Shown here in pieces: positions 48,201 through 62,359 of a stretch of DNA of 64,000 nt. Both the position numbers and the translations under genes were made by a program. Numbering within the stretch: position 1 is the stretch's first letter; each line of letters begins with the position of its first letter. Source of the stretch: Anisakis pegreffii (lineage: Eukaryota > Nematoda > Chromadorea > Rhabditida > Anisakidae); contig JAPYMA010000559.1 in the NCBI GenBank assembly GCA_035041965.1, positions 1 to 64,000 of the forward strand, read 5' to 3'. The notes under the pieces were generated by a model. That model made no database searches. It saw only the letters and a program-made list of their open reading frames with translations, and was not told the DNA's origin.

Positions 48201-51200
48201 GCACTGTGGTCGTGCCTAATTTCTTCTCCGAACTAATCAAACCATTCTCAAGCACTGTCGCCACTGATGAATCGTTCAGTGTGAACGCCAGTGGTGGTAG
48301 TGGCTGCGGTCCTCCGATCACTTCCAACTGCATAACATCACATCAATTATTCGCAATCCTCGCATAAATCTCTCCATATACAAAATGACAATAAAGCAAC
48401 GAATTTCTTCGACACCCTTCAAATCTTCCAACAATCTGCACGATAACATGCAACTTCGATAAAACCACAACCAAAATTCAAACGTGCTCATAAAAATAAT
48501 GCTACTCAGAAGTGATCACCTGGAATTGCGATTCTGGCACGAGTGTTATCATTTCAGGTAATAAACGCAACGGTGCAAACACCTGCATTTCATGCTCCAC
48601 ACTGCGCAGCTCATGTTGTGATGCTGATCTCACAGTGGCGCTCAACGTCACTGTACCAATGGTGACACCACGAATACGATAGTTCAGTGCGTCTTCTCTG
48701 TAAATCAACATAAATACATCTATCTCTTCACTCCTTGCTTACACTCATCAACATGACCACAATTACAACAATTCAGGCTACTTACTCCCTACGCTAAATG
48801 GAAAATTCACGAAACTGTTTCAATTGTGAAATTCAGTCACAAATTTTTGCAAAATGCAGAATCTGATCAAGCAATATTCCACCATTTCTTCAATACCTTA
48901 TGACTGAAATCAAATCCGATGCTTGCGAGCTCATTTCAAGATTGATTTGCATTGTCGTTACATCGTCTACGCTGAACACTGTACCGTTTGCATCTCGTAT
49001 ATACAATCGCAATGAGATCTCCTCGTTTAAAGCTACCTGAAACGTTCAAAATAATACCCTCAACTCAAAATTCATCAACATATTACATGTCATTAAATAA
49101 TAATAATATGTTCGAATAAATGTCATCGAATAAAACCACTTTCCATATTCCAAACGAAAAAAAGACTATCAAGAAACTAACAAAATTCGGCGCTTCAATC
49201 GCGATTTCATGTAGATCTGTGACCGTGATCGCAATATGGATACGACTTCCAAAACATGCATCCACTACGACCAACTGCGTTGTACCCACACTCTGCGGTT
49301 TAATCTGAAAAAAAAAAGAAAAGAAAACGCAATTCAATAATCGACTCTAAATTCTGCATGCCACAACTCTAATAACCTCTGAAAAATCTCCTCAAAACTA
49401 CTCTCAAATTATTCCATCCCTTCTTGATTTCCCCAAAAAAATTCTCTAAACTCAAACCAACATCTCACTGAAGATGAAAATGAACACTTTCTGTGAAATA
49501 CTGACTGATATCGAAATCAAAATTGAATTAATCATTATAATATTTAAAATCGAATCGAAATCAAACCACTTACTTGCAAAATATTTCCATTTCTATGCTT
49601 CACACTCACTACAGAACCATCGAATATTGTCTCAATATGAAACTGTTGTGATCCTGAGTGCAGCGTCACATTCTTAACCGTATTCCTATCATTCCAGAGC
49701 ACCACTTCAGAAGGCACTGCATACGCCTCATCCACGATATTCGTATCCAATGCTGCCCACAGTTTCGATGGCAACTTTGTCTCACGTTTATTCGGCAATA
49801 AATACTTCTCCGCCTTAGCCACAATCTCACTCGCACCAACACGTTGCTGTGGTCTGGCCAATGCCAACACTGAAATTTTCAAATCCGCATAAAAATCTCA
49901 CAATCAGTCAAAACTCCAATCCCACCATCTGATATCTGACCGCACTTCCCAGCAAACAAATATCTCATTCAACTAATGAGTGACCAAACCAACTCAACAT
50001 ATCCAATATTTCCTAATGTTTTCATATTTTCTATTCTTCGAGCTATTCAACGCCAATTCAACGTTTTCCTAAATACACTCAATTAAACCGCTAAAAACTC
50101 ACACCACTTCTGTGCTAACAGCTCAAATGATTTTATTATTAAGATAAAACTATCAAATGCTGCGAGCTGAGTGAGTAATCTAATGAAAGAACCGAAAACT
50201 AATCAAAAACACATCAAAAAGGTTTGATTCATAAAAATAACCCACTTTCACCGTCACCACCCTCTATGGAATCGCTGTCAGACAACTTCTCAACCGTCAA
50301 CAACTTCGGTTCATCAGTGCTATACTCCACCAGCAACGCACTAATCGAATCAAATCTCCGTTCCGATGAAGACCACATCGATCCAGACTCGCATTTGCCA
50401 TATGCTGATAGCGTCAGTTTCGACGGTTTCGACTTCAGCAGAATATTCTACAAATTCAAATCGAATTACTGTTTACAGTTTGAAAAAACTCGTTGATAAA
50501 ATCTCTGAAAATTTCAACAATGAATATAAAATCGATCTCATAATCACAACCATAATCTCAGATCTCATAATCGATCTCTCATTGAAAGTAATCCCATATG
50601 ATCCAATATGAATAAGCATCTCTCAGCAAACATTTCATCCAAATCAGAAAATCCTTTCCATTTCAACTGAAACAAAAAGAGAGACAGACAACTAACCGAA
50701 TTCGTTGGACATGTAGTCGATAGATTTGCTATGTGCTCACGAGTAATCGCTAACGATAGACGTTTCGGGACAGCACAACAAATTCTCAGTTCGGCTGATG
50801 CCCGTGCAGGCAATGGATTCGAGTCGCGGGCATCATTACCCACGTTCACGGTTACCAACTGCAACAAACATATTGATCATTAATCATTCATCTCAAGCAA
50901 AATTATATAAAAATATGTTCAATTGAAATATTTACCTAAGAATTCACTTGAAATTAAAAAACTTGAAATACTGAATATATCAAGTCATTTTGAATATATC
51001 AAACCAAAAAAATTTGCCTTCACCAGTAAATTTTACGAGCTTATTTCACATCAATTTCTAAATAATTCATATTTTCGCACAATCAAAGAAGAAACTTTTG
51101 ACTATTCAAATTACGAAAACCATTCAAAAGATAATCAAATTACCATATCTCCTTTAGAGTTTTGACATGCGATGAAATGCTTCTTCGCATTGTGATTACT

Positions 51201-52595
51201 TTGCTCGCTACGATACGATACCAGATCAACACTTTCACTATATCCTACTAAAACGTATCCATTATGAATTGATCAAACCCAAAATTTTGAATCAAAACTT
51301 TCTTCAGCAACTCATTATGATAACTAACTAAATTGTGTCACAAATCACACCTCTCAACTCCATTTATCAACAAAACTGAATGAATATTCAATTCACCATA
51401 ACATGGACACAAAAATCACCCATAATACATTTTTAGACAATTCAAAGAACATTACTTTTGCTGATTGAATAATAAATTAACATAGATAACCAACTACAAA
51501 ATGAAATGAAAAACGAATGAATAAATAATTTTAAAACGGAACAAACAGAACAAAAATTAACTGAACAAAAATCAACAAACGAACTAACATTTCGAGAAGT
51601 ATCCACTCGGGTCAACCACCCAAGGTCTCGGTCCTCCCGACGTACGAATCTCAACCTCACTTCCCAAACTCAACATTATCGCTGACGGCGATTCCAGCTA
51701 AATTACAGCTCATCAATATATACCATCCAAATATCAAGGAACACTGCTCAAAAATGACAATAACAATAACAACAACCCTAACAAAAATCCTCACAAAAAA
51801 TCATCACTCAAAAACGAAAATAATAACCACTTCCTAATATTCAATAAAATTCTCATTTTAAAATTTTATGCCTAGCTCAAAAAATTAAACTTCTCTTCAC
51901 AGTTCATTACTCCAGAACGAAGTCATACTTCTGAAATGACTCACTCAAACAGACACAAAATCAAAGTTATCTCGCACCTTAAGACTTGGATACGACGAAA
52001 TTTGAACGTCGGCAGTCATTTCGTTCAATCTCACAACCAATCGCGTATCACCATTCGACAACGCTCTCAACTGCACACTCGAACAACCGTCTCCATTCAA
52101 TGCCACTTTCGGTTCGTAATCTGCAAAAAAATCAAACAAATTAAAAAACACAACAAAACGAATTTCTCAAATCTCACCCCGATTCACTTCATAACTAACC
52201 GATCATTTCTAAAAGTAACGCTAATATAAAATACATAAATCAAAACCTCTTAAAACAACGATATAAACCTACCATCGACCAATTCAAACACCGCTGAATC
52301 GTCAACAGAATACGATAATTTCACATGACGACAATCCGTTACCGGCAGTAATTCACCTTTACGCTTCACAAATAATCCCACCGATAATTCCAGCGTATCA
52401 CCAATCTAAACGAATCCAAAAATATCTCATGTCTGTTCAAAAAACCTTTCAAATTTAATCACTCCAATACTCTATCCAATCACAACCAACTGCTAATCAG
52501 GCCATATTACAATACGTGGTATCGCATACCATCAGCCAAACGTTTCATCAAATCAAAACAGAACTACTGAATGCGGACATATGCAAACACCACGA

Positions 52596-52662
<67 letters not shown>

Positions 52663-55600
52663 TAGACATCACCACAATGTATGCTGAATTCACCTCATGT
52701 CCTCCCTACTCTATACCAATGACAACTATTACAAAAATGTCGATAATAATGTTACTACCATAACAATAATAATTACATTGAACTAAATAAGCAATGCCCA
52801 CCTCAGCCTCATGTTTCGATCGCATGAAATCAATCCGAACAGGTGGAAGAACGCGTGCAATCGCCGTGTCATAATTCAGAGCATTATTGCCATCCCTCAC
52901 CATAATACTCGTCTCACCCGCATCTCTCGCACTCACCACTCCATACTGATCAACATCCACAATTCTTGCATTTCCACTCGACCACACGTATATACCCGTA
53001 CCTCCGCTTGCCTAGAACATTTCCATTGCTAAATGCTATCTTAATTTACTCGAATCTTTCACTTAACCAATACCAACACGAACTGACCAAAATATGAACG
53101 AAATACAAATAATAACCAAAAATATGACTTCAGTTCAAATTTTTTAAAAACAAAAGTTTTTAATTAAACAACAGAAGAAAATTCCATTTCCATACATATC
53201 GACAATAAAAACTCCATATCCCTCACAAAAATTCCATATCCCTTACCAACTTACTAAAGGAATCCTGTATGAAATACGAATATTGAGAACCCAAATGAAT
53301 CAAAAACTAAACTTCCAACAAAGACCAACCTCAACATTCCACGACTGCTGCTCACTCAACTCACTATCATATGCGAATATAATCGATTTCGGCCATATCT
53401 CCACTGCGTCCGATATTGTTGCCATTTTTTCACCGTTCACTTCACCCAAACCACTGATTCCATGACCGTCCTATATATCACAAAAATTATAAAGGACAAT
53501 ATAAAAACAATAATAATCATTCTAATGAAATCATTACAAATAAGACCAGTAATAACGCAATAATAACACTACAACAACAATAAAAAATTAATAATAAATT
53601 TTTATTTTTTGAAATAATAAATTTTGAACAATATTTTTTTTGAAATAAGTTTGATAAATATTCTGAAAAAATAAAAAACAATAATAATAAAAATTTTGAA
53701 AATAATAAGAAGTTGATAAATATTCTGAAAACAAATAACTGTAATAATATGAATTTTAAAAATCCAACTGCAAAACTGAAACAAAATCAATCACAACCGA
53801 AATCGCACCTCATCAATGACGGATAAAAATGTCGACCGTATTGTTGCCATCCCACTCTTGATGGCCTTCACGTAGAAGTATGTGTTGTTTGAAGAGTGCT
53901 CCAAAATTTCGAAATATTCCTCAGGAACTGTTGTTTCAAAACGAGCATTCTGCAATACAAAACACCTTTTTTCATTGCGCTACCAACCAATTATCAATTA
54001 TCAATCGCTAACTTGAATCACTATCCTCTTCACCTATTGCAATTCATCAACGCCAAAAAAATTCCACCATGCAAAAATCACCTCATTTCAATCGTTTAAA
54101 CTATATTCTCATTATTCAAACCCATATTTCAATGTGCTCCTTTAACACCTCTAATTCAATAAACACTGAAAATGATTCGCTCAAAAATTATCCTTTCTAT
54201 TCGTCACATTCACTCTGCACACTATCAATTCACCATTATACAATCACTGATTCTAACGAATTTCGATGCTTTTCAAAAAATCATCCAACAAAGACGTGAG
54301 ATAACAGTTGAAAGGAAGAAAGAAAGAGCTTCACAACTAAAACCAACCTCAGGTATGAGCATAACGTTATCGTCCGAATCCAGCAGTGATACGCTGATTC
54401 CGTAGAGCGATCCCTTTTGCAGATACCACGACCCTGTCGAGATCACAAACGACACACCTGACGGCGGTACCACATAGATATGCGATGAGACTGGTTTATG
54501 ATTTGCTTTTAAATCTAAAAAAGCAAAATGTTATCAGGTGGAAACAATTACAATAAAATAAAATGAGCAATTATGATTTCAAAAATAAAAAAACCTCAAT
54601 GCTAATAATAACAACATCTGTTGTTGATTACAACAATAATTACGATAATAATCACACCATTACAATTCAAACAACTTACTCTCATCAATAATCGAAATTT
54701 GTGTTGATCCAAGATTATGTGCGGTCACCAGAGACTTCTCAATGTTCAGGCTGCAAATACTCTCGTCACTAACAACCAATTTGTACTGCCTCGAGGGTAA
54801 CACGATTGCTGAAAGACACATTTCCCCGTTAATATCACAAACACACACGCATTACACTAAATACCAAAAGAATAAATGCAAAACGATTGAATTCAAATAC
54901 ACGTAAATATTTGACACTATCAACTGAACAATTGAAAAAGACACGAAACACTCACGCTGATGAGAAGACTGTTTGATGATTTCAGCAGAATAATGAACTA
55001 TCGATCCCAGTGGTATGTATAAATCTGCGGATGGAATTAAAACCAAATTCGCCACAACAACCAGATCAATCTCTACCGCGTCCACGTTCTACAAAACAAC
55101 CACCACTTCACGATAGTTGTTACTATTATTACGATGGTATCATTGCTAATATTATCAGTCTTATTATGACAATATCTCCAACTGATCCCTTTCCATTTTG
55201 ATGTCGTTGAGATCAATAAGCAAGAAACAAAAATTGAAATCAATCACATTCACAAATCAAAACTCAACAAAATTCACAAATCAAAAACCAACCTTGAAGA
55301 ATGGTTCGACCAATGAAGCTTGCAAGTTCGCTGCTCCCGTTGAAACACCCTCAACCAGTACCACATTTCCTCGTTTCTTGTTCTCTTCCAGCTCTCGTAT
55401 TCCATCGGGTGCTTCATATTTCGACTGTGAGAATGGGACGATTCGAAGTGGACGTTCGGCGGATGCCATCGAATTAATGCGCCATTCGAATGGAATTTCA
55501 CCAACACTCGAGAACATATCACCTAAAATTTCACGATGTTTTTGCTTCCATCCTGCATTCCCGTCTCTGAGACCAACTACAAAATTGCTAACAGACCATA

Positions 55601-57745
55601 AAAATAAATCAGAACTGATCACTCGAAAACAATTACTGACGGTCTCCCAGAATTCATCTCAATACCGCTCGATAATCGTGCAACTGGCATCAAAACAGTG
55701 CTTTGCAAACTCATCATGAACTAAGGGATTATTCTTCACATCATGATATATACAAAAACAAACAAGCACTTTGAAAATTCTTGTGAAAAAAATCCGTTTC
55801 AACTGCTCTTCCGTCGTCATACAATTTAAGTACTGCTAAAATTGTTCCGTCAAATTCTCAAATGTTTTCTGCTTAATCAGAGCCAATCATATTCATTCTT
55901 TTTTCTAAGCAAATCACTCTTTAATGTATTATTATACTGCACTCAGTATACCTTCTGAATTGAGTGCGTGCACAACCATTTTCGCTGGAGCAGCATCCAA
56001 AAACAGCACTTTTGTGGTGGTCGAAAGTTGTATCCGCCGAATTGTATCCACCGAAACTCCACAACTCAATATCACATGAGCATCTGAAAAGCAATATTCT
56101 TCTTCTGTGAACAACTCACTGCTGATCTTTTATTGATTCTCACGCACTCCATGATTCTCACTCATCAATTTCTTCTCAAAGATTCCATCTATACTAATCA
56201 CTTTTTAAAAATGACCGTATAAGACGAGGTTCGTGAGAAAATTACAAAAGGATTTACATATCAAAATATTCCAGTCTTCATTAGATACGAAATGCTCTAT
56301 GTTCTAAATGAATATGCTGATGAGTGATCATTAATTTCATCGGTTACTTATGGTTGATGAGAATTATTTATGGATTAATTTTGCTGGAACTGATCGATAT
56401 CGACTGAATTTTATTTGGGAATATCTTGTCCTTGATTGAGTTGCTTTTTTCATTTGAATTATAGTAGTTTATCGAATCATTTACCGTAATTTACAGTAAT
56501 TCTCCAATTGAATTACAGTAATTACAGTGGTTCAGAATGTTTCCTTCTTAATCTCTGCTCTGAATTTCATCATTTATGCTTTCTTCATTTCATATGAAGA
56601 TAGATGAGACGAATGATAACTTTTTAGGAGATTCAATTAGAGATACGACGTCCACAAATGTGGCTGTACAGTTTGACATGTGGACAACAGAATGAGTGAT
56701 GTTGTGTATGAAAACGAACCAAGATCTTCGGCAAATATCACTGCTATCTGTTCGTCATCATGTTTCGATGTAGAGGCTATTTCGGCTCGATCCGAGCACC
56801 CGCTTGATCCTTTCGGCTCCAGCACCTTCACGGATACAATGTCCGGTCGGGTGGAACGCCTTCAAATGAGAAGCACGTCAGTCAATAAACCACTGTATTC
56901 GGGCAGATTACCTTTCAGCAAGTTATAAACTCCCTATCAGAGTACTTCAGCTAAGCCTAACCCCCAGACTATCTCATATTTTAAAAAATTAAAAAACTGA
57001 TTTCTTACTAACTTAATCACTCAGTTTTCTATTCCCTAGTGGTCTAATTTTGAATGTTCATTTTTCCAACCCTTAAGTTCATAAGTATAACAATATCAAT
57101 TTCATATAATTGCTTATGCTCTGCTATTGTTCGTTCATCTGCTTGTTTAGTATTCACTCGTTTCCTTGCTTTGTATTGCACCCGTTCAAGATTGTTCAAT
57201 GAGTATCATAATATTGCAACCAATGATATGTTAATTTCTTCATTTCATGTCACCCATTCACTTTTATAAAACTTATTGACTGCTGACAGATTCTTTTCTT
57301 TAAACAGATCATTTTATTATCTTCATTGTTACGTCAGGTTAGCGTGAGAATCCAAGCCCACTTGTATGGTTACAGATTTCCGAGTTACGCCAACTGTAAA
57401 AGTCAAGGAAATCAATTGGATGAGCTTCCAAATTCATGTAATTCAATTCGATTCAAACTTGTAAACGTTGGAAGTGTGTTGACTTGTATGTTTCTGAGGA
57501 ATTTGTTAATTTCTTCCAGATTAATTTGCAGAATGAGCATGTTAAAGAGAACTGAACGAATTCAACAGCTGAATGATGCCTCACCAAAAAAAGCATCCTC
57601 CTTCTGGATCACTAACAACCAATTGATATTTCACTTGAACATTCGGATGATACGGTAGTAGTACACGAGGCACATTCAACCGATAGGCTTCCAGGAATGG
57701 CTGAAGACTGCTCACAATGATCAATGTTAAGATGAACGATGTCAT
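42290..57745 (-). CDS. npp-12: Nuclear pore membrane glycoprotein gp210 (NUP210)
   Basis: An integral membrane nucleoporin with a huge lumenal part, one membrane span and a short pore-facing tail. Thirty-five exons (minus): 57745-57585, 56859-56720, 56083-55952, 55522-55293, 55088-54956, 54808-54680, 54514-54348, 53949-53809, 53470-53330, 53011-52802, 52405-52273, 52120-51978, 51697-51589, 51247-51144, 50858-50697, 50447-50246, 49869-49574, 49304-49182, 49036-48897, 48697-48520, 48327-48163, 47900-47691, 47463-47180, 47011-46846, 46586-46387, 46170-46086, 45817-45545, 45464-45338, 45104-44967, 44773-44664, 44586-44368, 44042-43901, 43480-43379, 43079-42972, 42558-42290. The total is 5772 nt, 1923 aa, in frame throughout, close to vertebrate NUP210 (about 1,890). 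Landmarks: signal peptide (1-20), RLNVPRVLLPY, IFAEDLDAHV, ALNSEGDMFSSVGEIPFEW, YVKAIKSGMATI, SGGPRPWVVDPSGYF, TVLKVWDELNP, membrane span 1780-1798 (SMMIIGTVVVTLLLIAVII) and a Ser/Thr/Gly-rich 125-aa tail. Lumenal Ig-like (BIG2) folds are known for the family. Confidence 0.95.
42754..42830. repeat. 77-bp duplicate, copy 2, inside the last npp-12 intron
   Basis: Near-identical partner of 41946-42022, about 810 bp away in the same orientation. It lies between npp-12 exons 34 and 35 and does not touch the splice sites. Confidence 0.85.
52598..52660. repeat. (TA)n microsatellite in an npp-12 intron
   Basis: About 31 uninterrupted TA dinucleotides in the intron between the exons at 52802 and 52405. 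It is likely length-variable and a possible assembly weak point. Confidence 0.95.
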
Positions 57746-59720
57746 TTTTGAGGCCCCCGTATAATCCTGTATAGCCAATGGCCTGAAGTTATATTTGGTA
57801 TTGAAAGTGTTATTATGCAATCATATGGCCGTCGGTGCCATCACAACATCAAAACCATGGTCGGCGTAAACGTAATGTTGATCTACTCATTTCGCAGACA
57901 TATCACTGATCAACTATCAGAAAGCATTCATTAGTGCCTGCGAGATCATTATTTGCACGGTGAACAAATAATGACAATGTGAATGATGATACAATTTTTT
58001 TTGCTTTCAAATGATCGAAGATTTAAAATTTTTCGAAACGTTACATGAGAGAGATATACCATTGACCCGCAACAACAACAACAACAAATGAACTCATCAA
58101 TGAGAAAAAAATTGGGAAAAAAATTCCCTCTCTTTGCTGGAAAACGAACATCTGATCTGGATTAAATTAAAATCATCTGGATTCTGATTTCATAACTATC
58201 GGAAATGGCGCCATATGCAGAACGTTTTTGGCTATTCGGGGCGCGTCATCGCAAATAGACAATGGGCGTGTATCATGAAAGTATCATGAACCCAGAGAGA
58301 GAGAGAACGTACCGTATGCGGATCACATTCATCATGTGCGTTCGACCACTACGCGCGATTGTTTCAATCTTTCTTCAAAGCATTCAAATAATGCTGGCAT
58401 CTGAACACAGACAACTTCATTTCGGTTGAAATCAACATTCGGATGGATTTCCAACCGATTACTGAAATTGTTTGGTCATAATCCGAACCTCACACTTTCT
58501 TATGTTTTCCGACCGAACTTCGATCAGATTCCAGCACTGCTTGAGTTAATATTATCACTTTGTGACTGTTAAATGATTTCATAAGTATCATGATTTAATG
58601 ATTTCGCAGCTATCGTTATTGAATGATTTCACAACTTGTGATCATTGCTCAATGTTCTCATTCTATCGAAATTGTTTGAAATTTCTTATCTCTGAAATTA
58701 TCTTAACTCGTTCTGTGACAGTTTTCATTTTGATGCCACAGTTTTGAAATATTCTGAAATTTGACTTGTTATTCGATTCATTACATCTTCAAAACCGTAG
58801 GCAAGAATCCGAAATGTTTTATCCGATTTGTGGGAAGCGAAAACCATGAAAAATTCTATCAGATTAACATTAACATTAACTGAAAAGCAACCTATTACAG
58901 TTCAAAGATAGATCGAATCGAATCTGTCTTAATTTTTCTGAATTCGGTTCGCTCGTTCCCTCCGGTTTCTGGCCATCATCGATTCTTCTGGTTTCTGCGA
59001 TGCCATCCATCCACACACCATGTCGTTTACTGGATCCAATTGAGCAGTCGCATTGACCTGAAATCGAAAATATTAGAAGTGAAATGAGAAATTTTTAATA
59101 AATCGAACAATAATCGCAACCAAATTGTGGAATCCAATGGCTTCTCGCCATTGGAGGAGGGATTAAACGAAACAATAAAAGGCAAAAAAATCAGCCCAGG
59201 CCGAATCCCACCCACCCACCCGCCTTGGCCTGGAACTGATTCCAACCCCCACCTCCCACCCTACCCCACCCCACCTTCCAACCATACCTGCCGCCACCTA
59301 TAGCGGCAACCCATTCACCCGACGTCGCAAATTTATCCTCTAGCCAAAGAACACAAACTCTTTTCCTCGATGACACACCGCTGAAAAAGTGTCACTTTCA
59401 AATCTTACGGAAAATTATCTTTCCTATTGATTCTGTCCCTATTTTTTGATGAAAAGGAAATGTTTTTCCATTGACGTCGGGTGAATATTACTTAAAATTT
59501 TGTTTCTATGGCCCACTAAGGTGTTTTAAAGATCAATGAGGAAGCCAAACACATTCCCCAATTTCCTCATTTCAAGGCGGTGGCCCACCCTCCCGACCCC
59601 GCCACCGCCTCTGAGATGCTGAAATATTTAATTCCAACAATTTCAATTATTTGATGAGTTCAGTGACTTTAAAGTAATATCCATATTAACTCATTCTATA
59701 AGCTCTCAGTCATTTATTTT
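57746..59720. other. npp-12 upstream region, no gene seen
   Basis: About 2 kb. The part next to 57746 should contain the npp-12 promoter. A C-rich stretch (59200-59300) and a short hairpin 'ccaatggcttctcgccattgg' near 59135 are present. No coding frame has support. Confidence 0.5.
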
Positions 59721-59890
59721 GATGGCATCCGACTGGCGTTCGGTCGGAATAATCCCACGAACTTCGGAATTCCGATATTCGAATCCCGACCGTAGAATTT
59801 TGAAGGTCGGTCGGAATTTTGAATATCGGAATTCCGAAAAGTCGATTCAATTGTATTCCGACCGAACTGAAACTTTGCTCGGATGCCATC
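59721..59890. mobile_element. 170-bp foldback (MITE-like) element
   Basis: The ends are a perfect 12-bp inverted repeat: 'gatggcatccga' at 59721 and 'tcggatgccatc' at 59879. The interior is also an imperfect palindrome: 'gttcggtcggaat' pairs with 'attccgaccgaac', and 'ttcggaattccgatattc' pairs with 'gaatatcggaattccgaa'. 'tcatttatt' flanks both sides, about 3-5 bp outside the ends, and may be a remnant target duplication. It is non-coding; the short frames in it are mirror images of each other. Confidence 0.85.
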
Positions 59891-60252
59891 ATTACTCATT
59901 TATTATTATTAATTATATCATTATTTTGGTTATATTAATTAATTATCTTTATTATTATTATTATTAATTATATTTGGTCAGACTGAAATTCGTCGCATTT
60001 TTTGACTGAAGTTCAATCGGATAATTTCAATCTTTAATGATCAATACTGAAAAAGGCTTTTTTGAGGCAAACCAGTCTCTCGTATCCAATATCTCGAATC
60101 TCCCGAAACATTCCGAATTGATTCGTCTCTCGAATAATGTCCATTCGTTTCCTCGATGCATGTCTTCCGATTGCTCGTTCATTCATCCTTTTCTGAGAAC
60201 TGATAACATTGGGTGTTGAATCTGAAGATGTATGATTTGGATGATCTGAAAA

Positions 60253-60660
60253 TGCGTGATTTTTGTTTTTTTTTATTTTTTAATTTATTTTTCTTTTTTA
60301 TTATTTTTTATTTTATTTATTTTTTGATTTTTTATTTTTTTGTTTTTTTTTCATTTTTTGTTTTTTTTGATTTTTTGATTTTTTTGTTTTTTTTTCATTT
60401 TTTTGTTTTTTTTGATTTTTTTATTTGTTGTTTTTTTTCATTTTTTGTTTTTTTTGATTTTTTTATTTTTTGTTTTTTTTCATTTTTTGTTTTTTTTGAT
60501 TTTTTTTATTTTTTTGTTTTTTTTCATTTTTTTGTTTTTTTTGATTTTTTTATTTTTTTGTTTTTTTTCATTTTTTGTTTTTTTTATTTTTTTATTTTTA
60601 TTTGTTTTTTTGTTTTTTTTTATTTTTTTCTTTTTTTTGTATTTTTTGGATTCTTTCAGT
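60253..60660. repeat. T-rich low-complexity tract with GAT/CAT/GTT interruptions
   Basis: About 400 bp made almost only of T runs broken at regular places by 'ga', 'ca' or 'g', giving loose repeats of 'ttttttgattttttgtttttttcatttttt' type. It opens a spurious Phe-rich frame in two registers. Confidence 0.9.
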
Positions 60661-61173
60661 TTTAAAAGTTATTCAAGAAACGAGATATTAGCAACTATGA
60701 ACACAAAACAATGCTAGTAACGAATGAACATTAATTGACTATTCGATTTCTACACGGCAATGCACGTGTGGTTATCAAATCAATTGACTTTTCTCACACC
60801 CCAACCAAAATATCTCAACTATAATTCAAATAAATTCAATCGTATCAAATCCAAACATCTCCCCAATTCATCTCAATGAAATTCTCTATCATTTCAGTAT
60901 TCTCATATTTCAATCCCCATACTTCAGTCAATTGATCATTAAAAAATCGAAAGTCATAATTAATAAAAACTACAAAACTAATAAATCAAAAACAGGAATG
61001 AATAAACATAGCAAATATAAAGCAATAATAATAAGATGAATTAGAAAACAATAGAAAATGATAGTAACCAAAAACAAAACGATGACAACTGATTAGAAAA
61101 AGAAGATTAGATAACATGATAATATGATGACAATAATAATAAAATATGATATGATAATAATAATAAAATAAAA

Positions 61174-61325
61174 TAAAAGCAGCAGCAACAACAATAATGA
61201 CCAAGCAGCAACAACAATAATGACCGAGAAAGCAGCAGCAGCATCCACCAACAACACCATTCAACATCAACACCATCCAACAACAGCAGCATCCACCAAC
61301 AACACCATCCACCAACACACCACAA
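61174..61325. repeat. CAA/CAG/CCA-rich simple repeats
   Basis: 'gcagcaacaacaataatgac' occurs twice in a row, followed by two copies of 'cagcatccaccaacaacacc' about 48 bp apart. This is low-complexity satellite-like DNA and no gene is supported. Confidence 0.8.
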
Positions 61326-61583
61326 CCCTACGTGGGAATGACCGGGAACCACCTAACAACACCACCACCAACTACGCGTGCGGAAGGAGACCGAATCACC
61401 GGCGACGAGAATGGGAGAGGATCGGTTTGGAGAACGGGAGCGCGGAAAAGCAACTACAACAATTCACTACAAATATGGGGGCAATCGGGAATCTTATCAC
61501 CTAATCTAATCATGCCCTAATCAACCGGAAACTTCATCTAATTGGGTACCATCAGCCACTAACCTCAAATTCACTACCGATTT

Positions 61584-61765
61584 TGTCACTATCTCATCAA
61601 ATTCTCTCACCTAACCACAGCCCAGTAACTAAATCAACTATATCACTCATCTCATCGAAATCTGTCACCTAACTACAGCCCGAGGAAAAGTTAGTAAATC
61701 AGTTATATCGCTCATCTTATCAAATTCTTTCACCTAACTACAGCCCGAGGAGAAGTTAATAAAGT
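61584..61765. repeat. Tandem repeat, 58-65 bp units, three copies
   Basis: 'cacctaactacagcccgagg' or its variants occur at 61608, 61666 and 61731. Each is preceded by a 'ctcatct.atcaaattct' segment. Confidence 0.8.
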
Positions 61766-61842
61766 AAGGGAAGTTAAAGTTAATGTAAGTTAGACTAAGT
61801 TAAAATTATGTTAAGAAATCCTAAGTTAGTATCAACGATTTC

Positions 61843-61886
61843 GGGGGGGGGGGGAAGGGGACTCATCAATCATCGGGGGGGGAGGG
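61843..61886 (+). other. G-run pair, quadruplex-prone
   Basis: Twelve consecutive Gs at 61843-61854 followed by 'aagggg', then eight Gs and 'aggg' at 61875-61886. The sequence could form G-quadruplex structures, and long homopolymers are also prone to sequencing error. Confidence 0.6.
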
Positions 61887-62359
61887 CAGCCATCTCAAGC
61901 GTTTCAAGGACCACACCAGCTCAGGGAACAAGAACAACAGCGGCATCAAAACACATCATAAGACATGATACAATATTATCACGTTAAAACACCCAATTTC
62001 TCACCAGCAATATGGTAAAAAATAATTAGAATTTCATTTTAGAATAATATGCAATTAGAGCGATACCTCCTCATGCTAAGAGCGAGCATTACTAAACTCA
62101 GTTTGTCTTTGATATTAATTGTGATCTTGCTTTCTTAAGTATAGATTGACCTTAATTTTCATTCTTAAATGCTTGCTTTTTCCTAACCTCAGTAATTACT
62201 CAAACACACATCATTTCTCAACAAAGCAATTACAGTTACAATGACAAATATTAAAACATATCAATCAATAGTAACAGTACAAATATTATCTCTGAAAATG
62301 ATAGTTTTTCTAACAATATAACATATAATAATGATACATTTCAATAAATTAAATAAATG

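Noticed and set aside
59710..59967. Overlapping small frames on both strands at the foldback element
   Set aside because: Their peptides mirror each other because the DNA is palindromic. They are not genes.
60213..60665. 150-codon Phe-rich frame
   Set aside because: It is a product of the T-rich tract: nearly all TTT/TTC codons and open in more than one register.
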